Below are positions 43,227-53,146 of a stretch of 64,000 bases of DNA, piece after piece (position 1 is the stretch's first letter; each line of letters starts with the position of its first letter). The translations under genes and the position numbers were made by a program. Under the pieces are notes generated by a model. That model had not been told where the DNA came from and ran no database searches. It saw nothing but the letters and a program-made list of their open reading frames with translations. The DNA is from Haemonchus contortus (lineage: Eukaryota > Nematoda > Chromadorea > Rhabditida > Trichostrongylidae), in assembly GCA_000469685.2 (NCBI GenBank), contig LS997562.1, positions 42,422,345-42,486,344 on the forward strand, read 5' to 3'.

Positions 43227-43911
43227 ATGGACGTGGGCGAAAAAACAGCTCACAATGGAAGCGAGGATGAACGGGATGCGAAGATGAACGATCTCGGTCT
43301 CACTCCGGAACTAATAGACGAAATTCGATCAACGAAACAACGCAATCCAGGAATGTTTGTTTCCGCATGGCAAGAGGACGACCAAGGTATCATAGAGGGT
43401 GATCTTAGCGATGCAAAAGAAAAGTTTTTGAAAAGAAGCTGAAAATGGAAACTTGGACGCTCTGAAGTCTATGCTCGAGGATGATCCCCAACTTTTATCA
43501 TGTTCTGATGATGACGGCTACACGGCGTTACATCGAGCGGCATACAACAATCACCTGGAGACTGTTGCATTTCTACTAGATCGCGGTTCCGATGCGGAAG
43601 CGAGGACTAAACAGGGTTGGACGCCTCTTCACTCAGCTGCCAATTGGGGAAATTATGAAGTAATCGGACGGTTAATTTCTCATGGTGTTGATGTGAATGC
43701 CCGTTCTAATGGAAACGTAACGGCCCTTCACTTAGCGATCAACAGTCAATGTGAAAACGCCGAGAACATCTTCCATAGCGTTCGATACCTTCTTCAAGCT
43801 CCAGGCATAGATATAGGCGTAGCTAGCGGTGCCGGTGATACTCCAGTGGAACTCGCTCGACGGACGTCTCCCATGCTTTACATGCTTATAACTGACCATT
43901 TGAATCGATAA
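43227..43911 (+). CDS. ANKRD49-like ankyrin repeat protein, frameshifted
   Basis: No introns are seen. Frame one (43227-43442) gives an acidic N-terminus, then a conserved-looking segment with NPGMFVSAWQ, and ends at TGA (43440-43442). The reading continues one frame over from about 43432 (coding from 43438) to TAA at 43909-43911. That second part has four ankyrin repeats, with diagnostic DGYTALHRAAYNNHLETV, GWTPLHSAANWGNYEV and VTALHLAIN, and ends in LARRTSP...ITDHLNR. Order and motifs match ANKRD49 as I recall it. The break is an extra A in the four-A run 43431-43434; with three A's the two frames would be one ~227-residue protein. Otherwise it reads as well conserved, so an assembly or homopolymer error is as likely as a recent inactivating mutation. 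Human ANKRD49 is linked to spermatogenesis; the nematode role is unknown. Confidence 0.8.
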
Positions 43912-44043
43912 TCAATATGACATCTATGAGTATTCATTTAATTCTTTAATTCATTTTAATTTACATTTATATTCTATTGTATTGTCTGAATATGGCGTGT
44001 CTCTCTATAGAATTTGTTATTTTCATAGTTTAACTCATCCTCG

Positions 44044-44049
44044 AATAAA
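44044..44049 (+). terminator. Poly(A) signal AATAAA of the ankyrin gene
   Basis: Canonical hexamer about 135 bases after the ankyrin stop. Confidence 0.6.
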
Positions 44050-44701
44050 TTTGTATTTTGCTAAATCTAGCGGCAAACCGACAAATTGCAAAAATCGATA
44101 AATTGCTATATGTTTATCATCGTAGATGTTGTTTTCTGCTGTTTTCTCCTTCTTAGAACATTCATGAAATTTCTGAAACGAATAAAGAAGAAACTGAAGA
44201 GGAGTGTGAGAAAAGTGACCCTATTCGAAGTCTTTACCCTCACAGTTAACGTAACTTTGAATTACCGCTCTATTTATCTGATTTTTTTTTTCATTTCTTG
44301 TGAGCACTTGCCGTTTAGAATAGCTCTCAAACATGGGGAGGTGTCCGTAAAAGGAAGCAAGCTGGCATTCCGTCGAAGGCTCCGCAAATATCGTTCTTCA
44401 ACCACCGTATTCTACTGGTTAAGTACTGTATTACTTGTGGCTGTTCAACAAACTCACATTACTACTCCAGGGACACTATTGCGACTTGACTGGAGAGTTG
44501 ATCGTCACTGTACTAGGGGCGTTTCAATAGACTCCTCCTAAAGTTCGAGTAGTGGAGGGAATGCTAATTATCGTGGATTGAAGAAAGGGATGAAAAGCGA
44601 GCGACTTGCTATAGTAAATAGGTTTTCACAAATATCAACAATCTCTTCTCGATCAGGGCGAGTAGCTGCTAAAGACCTATTTCTTCTCCAGCAAAAGTGT
44701 C
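44050..44701. other. Spacer between ankyrin gene and tRNA
   Basis: A 151-codon + frame (44086-44541) starts in the 3' flank of the ankyrin gene and has mixed hydrophobic and basic composition without a domain. It is regarded as chance. Confidence 0.45.
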
Positions 44702-44785
44702 TGTCATCCGCAGGATTCGAACCTGCGCCCTCCGAAGAGGACTGCGACCTGAACGCAGCGCCTTAGACCACTCGGCCAGAATGAC
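44702..44785 (-). tRNA. tRNA-Leu (anticodon CAG)
   Basis: The 84-base minus-strand sequence folds as a class II tRNA. The 7-bp acceptor stem GTCATTC/GGATGAC has one G-U pair and discriminator A. The D arm has GCCGAGTGGTCTAAGGC. The anticodon stem CTGCG/CGCAG encloses TTCAGGT, giving anticodon CAG for CUG codons. There is a long variable arm, and T arm GCAGG-TTCGAAT-CCTGC. The A box (TGGCCGAGTGG) and B box (GGTTCGAATCC) are intact and no intron is present. T-runs just downstream for Pol III termination are weak. Confidence 0.95.
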
Positions 44786-45678
44786 ATGCCTACGCTGTCA
44801 GACGTGCTCTATGGATCGCACCACCGAATGCTCTGATTGAATGAGCATAGTCTTAGTTGGATATAGAAGTAATTTGATAGATTGGGATGAATCATATATT
44901 CCTCTATTGTTATCTATGGTTTGAAACAAAAATGGAGCTCCTCGGCGGGAATAATTTCCATTAGTATTTTGGAAGGATTGTCTTGTGTATCAAGTAACTG
45001 AGTGTGGATGACCTCTTCAATTTGACCCCTAATCACAAATTGGGCCGCCTGTTTTCATTGATTCACAGTTGCTCGGCCGGACGACGGAACGTTCTGTAAT
45101 GCTTGTTTTTTTTTAGTTTTTTTTTTTTTTTTACTTTTCCTTCCGTATTTTCTTCATGTTCGCCTTCACTCCTCTGGGGAACTGGCCAATACTACACTTA
45201 TCGTCAATCCTCCTACTCAAACTAATCAGAAGGGTCTGGTGGAATTTCGTAAATTGGCACGTAGTAGAATAAGTGGAGCAGTTGAGGTGGTACTGGTGAG
45301 CAGCATACACTAATCAGCACTGGCGAGGAGCTTTTTTAGCAATGTATCATACTTTTCGGGATACTCAATCCAGCACTAGCCTCGCTACAGGTTTATTTGG
45401 ACAAATCCGATCTAGTAGCTTTTTTCCATCACTACTATTGTAATATCAGTTCACCAATAACTTTTCGAGCATCGGCTCCTCTTCAGATAGTTAGGAGTCG
45501 AAAATGGTTTTCTGTGGTGCTTATATCGGTTCCTTTTCTCCCGAATTCGAGCACTTATTCACATAAAATTAATCATTAGTCCAGGTTACGCTCCCGGTGG
45601 TGTTCAGTACTACCAACTGTTAATGCGTAATGCAAGGTGCAAGGTAATGCAGCGCCATACTAACTCTTCGTTACTTGG
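44786..45678. other. Intergenic spacer
   Basis: No gene recognised. Contains long T tracts at about 45107-45133. Confidence 0.45.
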
Positions 45679-45686
45679 TGTTTGTA

Positions 45687-46096
45687 GGTGAAAATGTAGT
45701 TGGGGGGGGGGGCCACCCATCCGAAGGTCAGCATATCGAAATGAACTCAGTCTAACGTGTTAGCCCTTGTTATATCATCAGCACTGTATCGGATGCGTAG
45801 AGGATGATGGGAATCGACCAGCTTAGCTCTTTTATGCGGTTCCCGCTAAGGAAGTTTAGTCTACTAAATAAGCCTAGGTAGGGTAGGAGCACCTGGGTGG
45901 CTGGGATGATTACCTCCTGCAAAAAAAAAGAAAAAAAAAGAAAAAAACTTGCCCACCGCGGTGCTCCTTCCCTACGAGAGCTCTAATTTAAAAACTGGCA
46001 TGTCCGTGATATAACACGACATAACGCGTTTCATTGAGTTCATTTCTTGATATACCGACATTATGATAGGTGGCCCCCCCCAACTACATTTTCACC
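45687..46096. mobile_element. 410-bp foldback MITE with 8-bp target duplication
   Basis: The ends are inverted repeats starting GGTGAAAATGTAGTTGGGG, including a G/C-run and GGCCACC. Similarity between the arms continues inward at about three-quarters identity for ~100 bases, with a further paired block (TAGGG.AGGAGCACC) near the centre, so the whole unit can fold back. It is bracketed by TGTTTGTA at 45679-45686 and 46097-46104, a perfect 8-bp target duplication as made by hAT and some related superfamilies. The centre holds A-rich tracts (about 45920-45948). No protein is encoded. Confidence 0.85.
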
Positions 46097-46104
46097 TGTT
46101 TGTA

Positions 46105-47256
46105 CGACGCCGAACGAGTCTCTACAAGCCTACGAACTGGCGGGGGAACCTTTGATTTTTTCCATGATCATTCCTAACCAGAATGATGTAACCCTTAACC
46201 TACGGTACTGCCGCTAGATTGTCTTTTTTGAAAATACGCGGAAGTTTCTTCTCTTTGACGGCCTAGATATCTAAAAAGCCAATGCTGACTTTTGATTGTC
46301 AATGTTTCACTGTAATTTATGGCTGCTTGGTATTCAGTCCGGCAAATGATTTTTGCCGCTTTTTTTTTCTTGTACTCGATTTGCCATGGAAGATTGACGA
46401 GAATGTTTCCAGTCGGCTGACACGGACAGCTAAGACCAACATTAGGGAGAACAATTATCTAGCTGTGGGGTGACCGATATGCAAAGTGAAGCGCTGTGAC
46501 ACTACGGCATCTGGATCAGTTAGTAATTAAGTAAATAACTGGATATACTAAGTAAATAAATAAGTAAGTATAGGTAAAACGAAGGGTTCTGAAGAATCCC
46601 TCCATCTACACGTACCTTTTCTTCAATCTCTATCTACTACATTTGTGGCTCTGACAATTATGCCACTAATATTCTATAGTTCAAGCTTCAAGGTCTCATT
46701 ACTGAATGAAATTTGGGGTAAAGTTGAAGCGAAGGCAAGGAAGTGAGAGAGAGAGGGAAGGAAAACACCTTTTCCATTTTCTTCAGGAAAAGGAAGAAGG
46801 AATGAGTTTTTTTGATAGGGCACAGTTGATCTTCGACTTCTATATCCGTGGGACCTTTTGGTAGATGATGATTCTCTGAGCTAGTTTGGTTATTACGATG
46901 AATTCTCGTTATCGACCTCAAAGATATGCCACTTCATTCCTTTCTTTGGTAGAAGTTCTGACAAATAATCTCGCTATCACAAGGTCGTGACTAGAATGTA
47001 TCCATGGATAAGTGATGCATCAATTCGACCATTTATCTTGCTGCTAACGACCTATTTATTTATTATTATGAATTTTTCCAGTGATCTCTATATCGTGCAC
47101 AATGGTGGAGCATATTTTCCCATTCCATCGCCTCCTGCATGGTTCCTGAGGGAGGGCTACGAAATCGGCGGAAACAAGATGTAGCTGGTTAGTTGAAATC
47201 TTCGCACCTTTACATCACTAGTACATGCATTGACGTAGTTTTGTAGTTGTAAGAAT
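46105..47256. other. Intergenic spacer
   Basis: Short simple stretches (a TAAGTAAATAA-like run near 46525-46575). No supported gene. Confidence 0.4.
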
Positions 47257-47258
47257 TA

Positions 47259-47814
47259 TTAGGTTGATGCATAATTATTGCGGATTTTTTCGCGGCTTTT
47301 TTTCTCTCGATAGAATTAAAATATTGAGTTCGAGTTTTTACTAGAAATGATCTACTTGATCTCCTCTACAAGAATATACTCAAAAAACCATCCGCATATT
47401 CGCGAAACGAGGCTTTACTACTTCGAGAAAGATTGGAAGGTGGTGCAGTCATTCCGCGATCTCAGTAACTTCTCGGCGTTGGAACAATCAGCCAGAGCCA
47501 ACCAAGAAATGGGATCTGCCCCTAAATCTGCCATATTCACCAGCAGAAACTTTTATGGATTATCTCGTCAACCGTTCATCAGAAAAGTGGCTAGAGAATA
47601 GAAGTTATGTCGATTTGGATGACTTGATGGCCGATGTCGAGGTGTGGATCGCCCTTAAGGATCAAAACTTCTTCGCTTTTGGGATCCGACTAACTAATCA
47701 ATGCTTGACGTAGATCCGGAGTTGTTATTTGAATATGTCTTTGCTTAGTATTTCTATAGTTTCTTTAAGTAAAACTTGCTGAAAAAAAAACGCGATAATT
47801 ATGCATAAACCTAA
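47259..47814 (+). mobile_element. Internally deleted mariner element
   Basis: Terminal repeats TTAGGTTGATGCATAATTAT (left) and its near-inverse (right) are flanked by TA at 47257-47258 and 47815-47816. The left part (to about 47480) encodes a transposase N-terminal region. After a jump, the right part (about 47490-47720) encodes the C-terminal region with a YSP motif and a D-D-L-M-A-D-V motif equivalent to that at 1-150. At 556 bp it lacks over half of a ~1.3-kb mariner, including catalytic residues, and the remaining frame has a stop. It is non-autonomous. Confidence 0.85.
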
Positions 47815-47918
47815 TATATAGAGGCAGGTAAAACGCAGGGGAAACAGAAAACATCAAAATAATCGTGTTTTGACCGCCAGGAAGTCATGTGTACTTTCAC
47901 TAGATCACCTAATGAACG

Positions 47919-48120
47919 ATCGCCGAAAAGTTACTGAGATCGCGGAATGACTGCGCCACCTTCCAATCTTTCCCGAAGTAGTTGAGCCTAATTTTGCGAA
48001 TATACGGATGGTTTTTTGAGTATATTCTTGTAGAGGAAATCAAGTAGATAATTTCTAGGAAGGACCCGAACTCAATATTCAAATTCTATCGAGAGAAAAA
48101 AAGCCGCGAAAAAATCCGCA
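47919..48120 (-). mobile_element. Inverted fragment of the same mariner family
   Basis: The minus strand from 48120 down to about 47919 repeats, with about 90% identity, the left ~200 bases of the element at 47259, starting inside the terminal repeat (TGCGGATTTTTTCGCGGC). It is cut at 48120 before the outer TIR bases. Its position after an unrelated ~100-base spacer creates a head-to-head arrangement. Confidence 0.8.
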
Positions 48121-48781
48121 TTGGCTTTCCAGAGTTATAGAAATCTTTATGATGGATTTTATCGAGACAATCCTGACATTCGAAACGGTCGAATAGCTGG
48201 TCCGCTTAAAGACACGATCGATTCTCAATGCGGATCGATGCCTTCATGGACCGTATGCAGGCAGAGTGGAACCCAACGAGAAAAGAAAAAGGGACAGGAC
48301 ATAGGAATGAGACAGTACCTACATGATGACGTCCACCACTGTTATTCTCGTATTCTTGCAATCACCTTATGGTTCATTGGTTCATTTCCATGCTCCACTG
48401 TGCAACGTCTCCACACCTGATCACAAATTATTTTAATTTGATCAATTCAGGTGGACTTTGAACCCATCGCCCCCCCCCCCCCCCTCTCCACCCCACTCGC
48501 TGCTCATCGATCTCGGAAATGTGGCACCAGTTGGCTACAGGTTTACGAATTATTTCGTTTGTTTGTTCGACTTTTGAATAGGCGAAAGTCTTGTTCCATT
48601 GCCTGCTAGAACAACTCGCCAAAGTATCACTGCCATCGTCCACCTTCATCGATCATCACCTTGTAAAAAGGATAAATATCCCGATAGCAATATATATGCT
48701 TTCTCCAGATAAACTGTGGAGAGCCGTATATCTTCTTTTCCAAATGTGGTGATCCACTAGTAGTATACAATTTATACAGTA
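48121..48781. other. Spacer with poly-C run
   Basis: No gene supported. 48470-48484 is a 15-base C run inside C-rich sequence, a likely assembly-sensitive spot. Confidence 0.5.
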
Positions 48782-50114
48782 ACCAGTCGGATCGCCCGGC
48801 TAACGCCAGGCTCTCCTCCTTCTTATGAGTTCGCCCGGCTACGCCGGGCGCTTTCCCTTCCTGTGAGAAATTTGCTATGTGTAAATAACACTTCGTATTC
48901 TCCTTTTCCTTTGAAAGCTCTACACCCTCAGTATCAGCTCCGAATTGGGAGCGATTTTTTTCTGTAAACCATCTTAGCTGTGTTCGAATAGAACATCTTA
49001 TAGTATCAAAGAGGCGATTATTCAGAGAAAAAAAGAGAGATTGGCTAAGGAGGCGTATTTCCGGTAAATTTCAGTGCAATTGGAATGATCCGGCACTGAT
49101 AGCACAACATTCTGAAATGCAGAAGTGGAAGTAGTTTTCAAAAAAAAGGCAAAATGAATGACAGTAAAGTTTGGTAAATGTACAGATATCGGATCGCACG
49201 ACTAACGCCAGGCTCTCCCCCTTCTTGTGTCAAACACCCTATCCCGAGAAATGTTGAACTGAAGAATTTTATTCCCTTTCTCAAAGTTTATAGTTTTAAA
49301 GTTTTTTCCGTGATTAGCTGAGTGAGAGTATGAAACTGAAACAGAGCTCGAAATCCTTCTTTGACAGAACAGAAATCGAAAGCTTCCCTCTTTCTTTGAT
49401 AGTTGTAGTAAGTCTAACTCTCCACTCCTTTTTTTCGAACAAATAGCAGTTTCCTGTACACGAAATTTGACACAGAACTAATAGGGCAGTGCAAATGGTA
49501 TTCAGTTGAAGTCGGTGCTCACGCCTTTGATTGGAAGTCTCGAACTTTTGCTCTCTTTCTTAGAAATAAATACCCATCGAAATTCCAACTGTTAAACAAT
49601 CAAAGATGATGCTGTGGAGATATTCTGAGTGATGATAGCACCTTTAACAGATGTTTTTTTATCAATGGACCCTTTTCTTTACGGAGATATCATTTGTTGA
49701 GAATTCTAGATTACAGGCGGTCGAATAAGTTTTCTCGCAAATGACATCGAGCAAAGAGGATCCTTCATTGAATCAAAAACCTCGCTGGGTAGCGGTCGTA
49801 ATCTAATAGTAAGAAATGAACAAAGTTCTAATCTGCTTAGCGTATTGCCCCAATGGGTCCCTATCGCTGCACTTACCACTCACTTTTGTCACACTGCTCT
49901 ACCATCTCGTCTTATTGAGTGAAACATACTGAACGTTCAAAGCTACATCATAGATACCGAAGATGTTAGGATTTCGATCGGTGAGCGGCACTCTTAGGTG
50001 CTTTATCTTCTCTTATCAGCTATCATCAGTTCTTGTCACCGAGTACCTACGATCCCGTCACACCCTGCATCACCTATTAGAATGCCACTGGTAATACGAA
50101 AAGTGTGATCCTAC

Positions 50115-50601
50115 CAAATTTGAGCTTTCTAGGTCCACGGGAACAGGAGTTACGAATTTGCGGCCCAAAATTACTATCGCGCACGCCCCGCTCCCTGTGC
50201 ATGGAGTCCGGACCTGCCACCCACCATAAGTGTTCCCATGCCGCCCCCTGTACTCCTACCAATTTTGAACGCTTTGGGGTCCACTGGAGCAGGAGTTATG
50301 AATTGGCGACCTAAAATTTCTAACGCGCACGCCGCACTCCCTGTGGGTGGAGTCTGGTCCTATCACCTGTCATAAGTGTTCCCATACTGCCTCCTGTAAT
50401 CCTGCCCAATTTGAGTTTTCTAGGTCCACGGGAACAGGAGTTATGAACTTGCGGCCCAAAATTTCTAACGCGCACGCCGCGCTCCCTGTGAACGGAGTCC
50501 GGTCCTGCCACCTACCATAGGTGTTCCCATCCTGTCCCCCTTACTCATACCAAATTTGAACGCTCTAGGTCCACGGAGACAGGAGTTATGAATTTCCGGT
50601 C
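50115..50601 (+). repeat. Tandem array of a ~145-bp unit
   Basis: Units begin at about 50115, 50259, 50406 and 50550 (periods 144, 147, 144; the last partial). Each starts CCAAATTTGA-like, then has TCTAGGTCCACGG-ACAGGAGTTATGAA, CGCGCACGCC.C.CTCCCTGTG and GTGTTCCCAT. Related units run in the opposite orientation near 51760-52050, and a single unit sits at about 62085-62165. Confidence 0.85.
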
Positions 50602-50820
50602 AGACACACACACCGACACACACACACACACAAACAAACACACACACAAACACACCGACACACCAACAGACACACTTAGCGAATTATATATAGTAGGATG
50701 ATATGTTTTCCATATCACTACGTTTATCATAATCACAAAGCAACCCGGACGGACAGACCGACATACCGACATACCGACAAACCGACAAACCAAGTTACTG
50801 CTTTATATATAAGGATGTTT
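50602..50820 (+). repeat. CA/GACA-rich tracts ending in TTTATATATA
   Basis: Two modules: CA-rich repeats followed by ACTTAGCGAATTATATATAG (to about 50697), then GACATACCGACA-type repeats followed by AAGTTACTGCTTTATATATA (to about 50812). The same modules recur inverted at 51500-51740 and in + orientation at 62166-62340 and 63080-63147. Confidence 0.8.
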
Positions 50821-51429
50821 ATGACTCGTCAAGAAATCGCGCATTCTCTAGATTCAGATATCACTTTCAGCAGAACCAATCCAACCACCAAATTATGTAA
50901 ATCGGCAGGAAGGGTTATGGACTTTTGATAGTGGCATTATCAACAGTTGAAAACAATAATAAACACTATTAAAAGTTTTCGGTTGACTAATCAGGGTTGG
51001 TCAGTCATACATATAGAAGAAGCCGTGCTAGAGAGGCTAACAAAGAAAAGATACTATTAGAACTCAGTATGCAGTGCCGCCTACGCTGTGCTAAATGAAT
51101 TCAAAAGAAAGTGGCGGGTTAACCAATCGATTCCGCTTCGCCTCAGAAGAAAAGAGATTTCTTCACGTGTTGTTAGACTTAAATGAGAAGGGTAGAGAAT
51201 GAAGAAGAAGCAATGAATGAGGTAGCCAATTTCCAAGTTCTGTATAGGTAAACATAGTGCTATGCCAGTACCAATCAAAGTCACACTCTCAAAGTATTCG
51301 TTTCACTCAATGCTCCCCACATTCCGCAGCACTCGCTCCACTCCATTAACCCACCAACCACCAAGTTACTGCTTTACATATAAGAGGGAAATGTGAGAGC
51401 TAGATTTCCATATCACTGCCTTTATCGTA

Positions 51430-51740
51430 ATCATAGTTTTGCGGACGGACAGACAGACACACCGACAAACACACAAACCGACAAACCGACACACCAAGTT
51501 TCCTTCTTATATATAAAGCAGTAACTTGGTTTGTCGGTTTGTCGGTATGTCGGTATGTCGGTATGTCGGTTTGTCGGTCTGTCCGTCCGGGTTGCTTTGT
51601 GATTATGATAAACATAGTGATATGGAAAACTTATCCTAGTTTATACATATAATTCGCGAAGTGTGTCTGTTGGTGTGTCGGTGTGTTTGTGGTTGTGTGT
51701 GTGTTTGTTTGTGCGTGTGTGTGTCGGTGTGTGTGTCTGA
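51430..51740. repeat. Inverted CA/GACA-rich modules
   Basis: ACAGACACACCGACA-type repeats meet their reverse complement around 51505-51530 (near TCTTATATATAAAGC), followed by TGTCGGT-repeats and GTGTGTGT-rich sequence. This is the mirror image of the modules at 50602-50820. Confidence 0.8.
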
Positions 51741-51759
51741 CCGGAAATTGATAATTCCT

Positions 51760-52050
51760 GTCCCCGTGGACCTGGAGCGTTCAAACTTGGTAGAAGCACA
51801 GGCGACAGGGCGGGAACTCTTATAGTGGGTGGCAGGACCGTGCACAGGGGGGCGGGGTTTTGCCCGAAATAGTCAATTAGGCCCTAGATCCTTCAAACTT
51901 GGCAGGAGCACAGGCGGCAGGATGGGAGCACTCATGATGAGTAGTAGGGCCGGACTCCGCCTCCTGGACGGGTTTCCGCGACATAAATATCTGAGTGGAA
52001 ATCCATAACTCCTGATCCCGTGGACTTGGAGAGCAAAATCAGTAGGAGGA
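51760..52050 (-). repeat. Inverted, diverged copies of the ~145-bp unit
   Basis: On the minus strand the segments carry the same order of TTTGAA-C, TCCACGGG-, CAGGAG and CCCAT blocks as the array at 50115. They are more diverged and vary in length. Confidence 0.7.
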
Positions 52051-52833
52051 GGCAGGACGGAAACCCTGCCTATAGAAGAGGCCTTAGAAAAGAAGATCCA
52101 CTCACCAATCACCTCCTAGCGCCTTTGTTATTTACGATCTAGCTTTGACTTTTTGATATGTTTCATTCGACAAGAAGGGTAAGTGGTGTGATTATAAGGA
52201 GATGAATTTGGTTCACTTCTTGCTATCAGATTACGACCGCTACCCAACAGAGTTTGCGATTAAGTGAAAGATCACGGTTTCTCTTTGCTTTGATATCATT
52301 CTTAGCAAAATTTATCCGATCGCTAATAATGTTGGATTCACAGTTAATGATGTATCCGTAGAGAAAAGGAGGTACATCTTTTAAGGCATTTGATAGTCTA
52401 TACTCTCGCTCACCGAAACAGCGAAATAACCTAGAAAAAAGGAGGAAGTATTTCATTAGTTTGATCTTTTTCGGGCGAAGTCCCTTTGCCCCAAGAAGGA
52501 GGAGAGCCCTTGATGATGGCATTGAGGAACATTGATGGTAGCTAAAATAGTAGCCTCAATCGCGGTGAAGTCTCTGAATACTATTTTTCTCTGAATAATC
52601 GCCTTTGTGATATTATACGATGTTCTATTCGGACACAGCGAAGATGGCTTACAGGAAAAATCGCTCCCTATTCGGAGCTAATTCTTAGGATGTAGAGCTT
52701 TCTAAAAAAAAGGAGAATCCGAATTATTATTTACGCATAGCAAATTTCTCACAGGAAGGAGGAGCGCCCGGCGTAGCCGGGCGAACCCGTAAGAAGGAGG
52801 AGAGCCTGGCGTTAGCCGGGCGATCCGACTGGT

Positions 52834-53135
52834 CTGCTTTATAAATGAGAAGATAACAGCAACGAATACAATAGCTAGCAGCACAAAATAAATTCAGGAC
52901 TTCGAGGCGTGGGCGAGGGTTGAAGAAGAATGAACCTATTGATTTATGGGGGCCCTTTTATATCTGCAGGCCATGGACCAAAGTTCAAACTGCCCTTCCC
53001 GCCAGATCACCTACAGTCGGAGATCTAACATTTTTTGATTGCGAACGTCGCGATATTCCCCACCGCTTAGGGTCCCATTCTGTAACCCGTGTTAGACAAC
53101 ATGAAACGTAAATATTAGTAACAAACAATTCAACA
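52834..53135 (-). mobile_element. Probable 3' LTR of the BEL element
   Basis: After the last reading frame, the minus strand shows a TGTTG-type start (TGTTGAATTG at about 53135 or TGTTGTCTAACACGG at 53101) and a TATAAAAGGG box at about 52955-52963. The sequence runs up to the edge of the 4-kb element at 52833. No second LTR is in the window for comparison, so both borders are approximate, and the distal end may have been lost to the neighbouring insertion. Confidence 0.5.
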
Positions 53136-53146
53136 CTTCATAAAAT

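Larger units (their letters stand above)
48782..52833. mobile_element. 4.05-kb non-autonomous element with long terminal inverted repeats
   Basis: The ends are inverted copies of about 250 bp (48782-49032 and 52585-52833) beginning ACCAGTCGGATCGCCCGGCT. Each carries a GC-rich hairpin motif, CGCCCGGCTACGCCGGGCG, and a TCTCCTCCTTCTTA block; a further partial copy lies at 49186-49232. Inside, a shared block ending GCTGGGTAGCGGTCGTAATC (about 49655-49803) recurs inverted near 52228-52330. Arrays of a ~145-bp unit and CA/GACA-rich tracts occur in both orientations, so the interior is roughly mirror-symmetric. No transposase, reverse transcriptase or Rep/helicase was recognised. Its right end abuts the retrotransposon LTR. 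No clear target duplication was found. Confidence 0.7.

Noticed and set aside
44086..44541. 151-codon frame after the ankyrin gene
   Set aside because: Begins in the 3' flank of another gene, mixed composition, no domain or acceptor.
50115..50601. CRISPR-like array
   Set aside because: Units are ~145 bp, fully repetitive without unique spacers, and in a eukaryotic transposon context.
48782..52833. Helitron
   Set aside because: Terminal inverted repeats are not Helitron-like, and no 5' TC / 3' CTRR with hairpin or Rep-helicase was seen.
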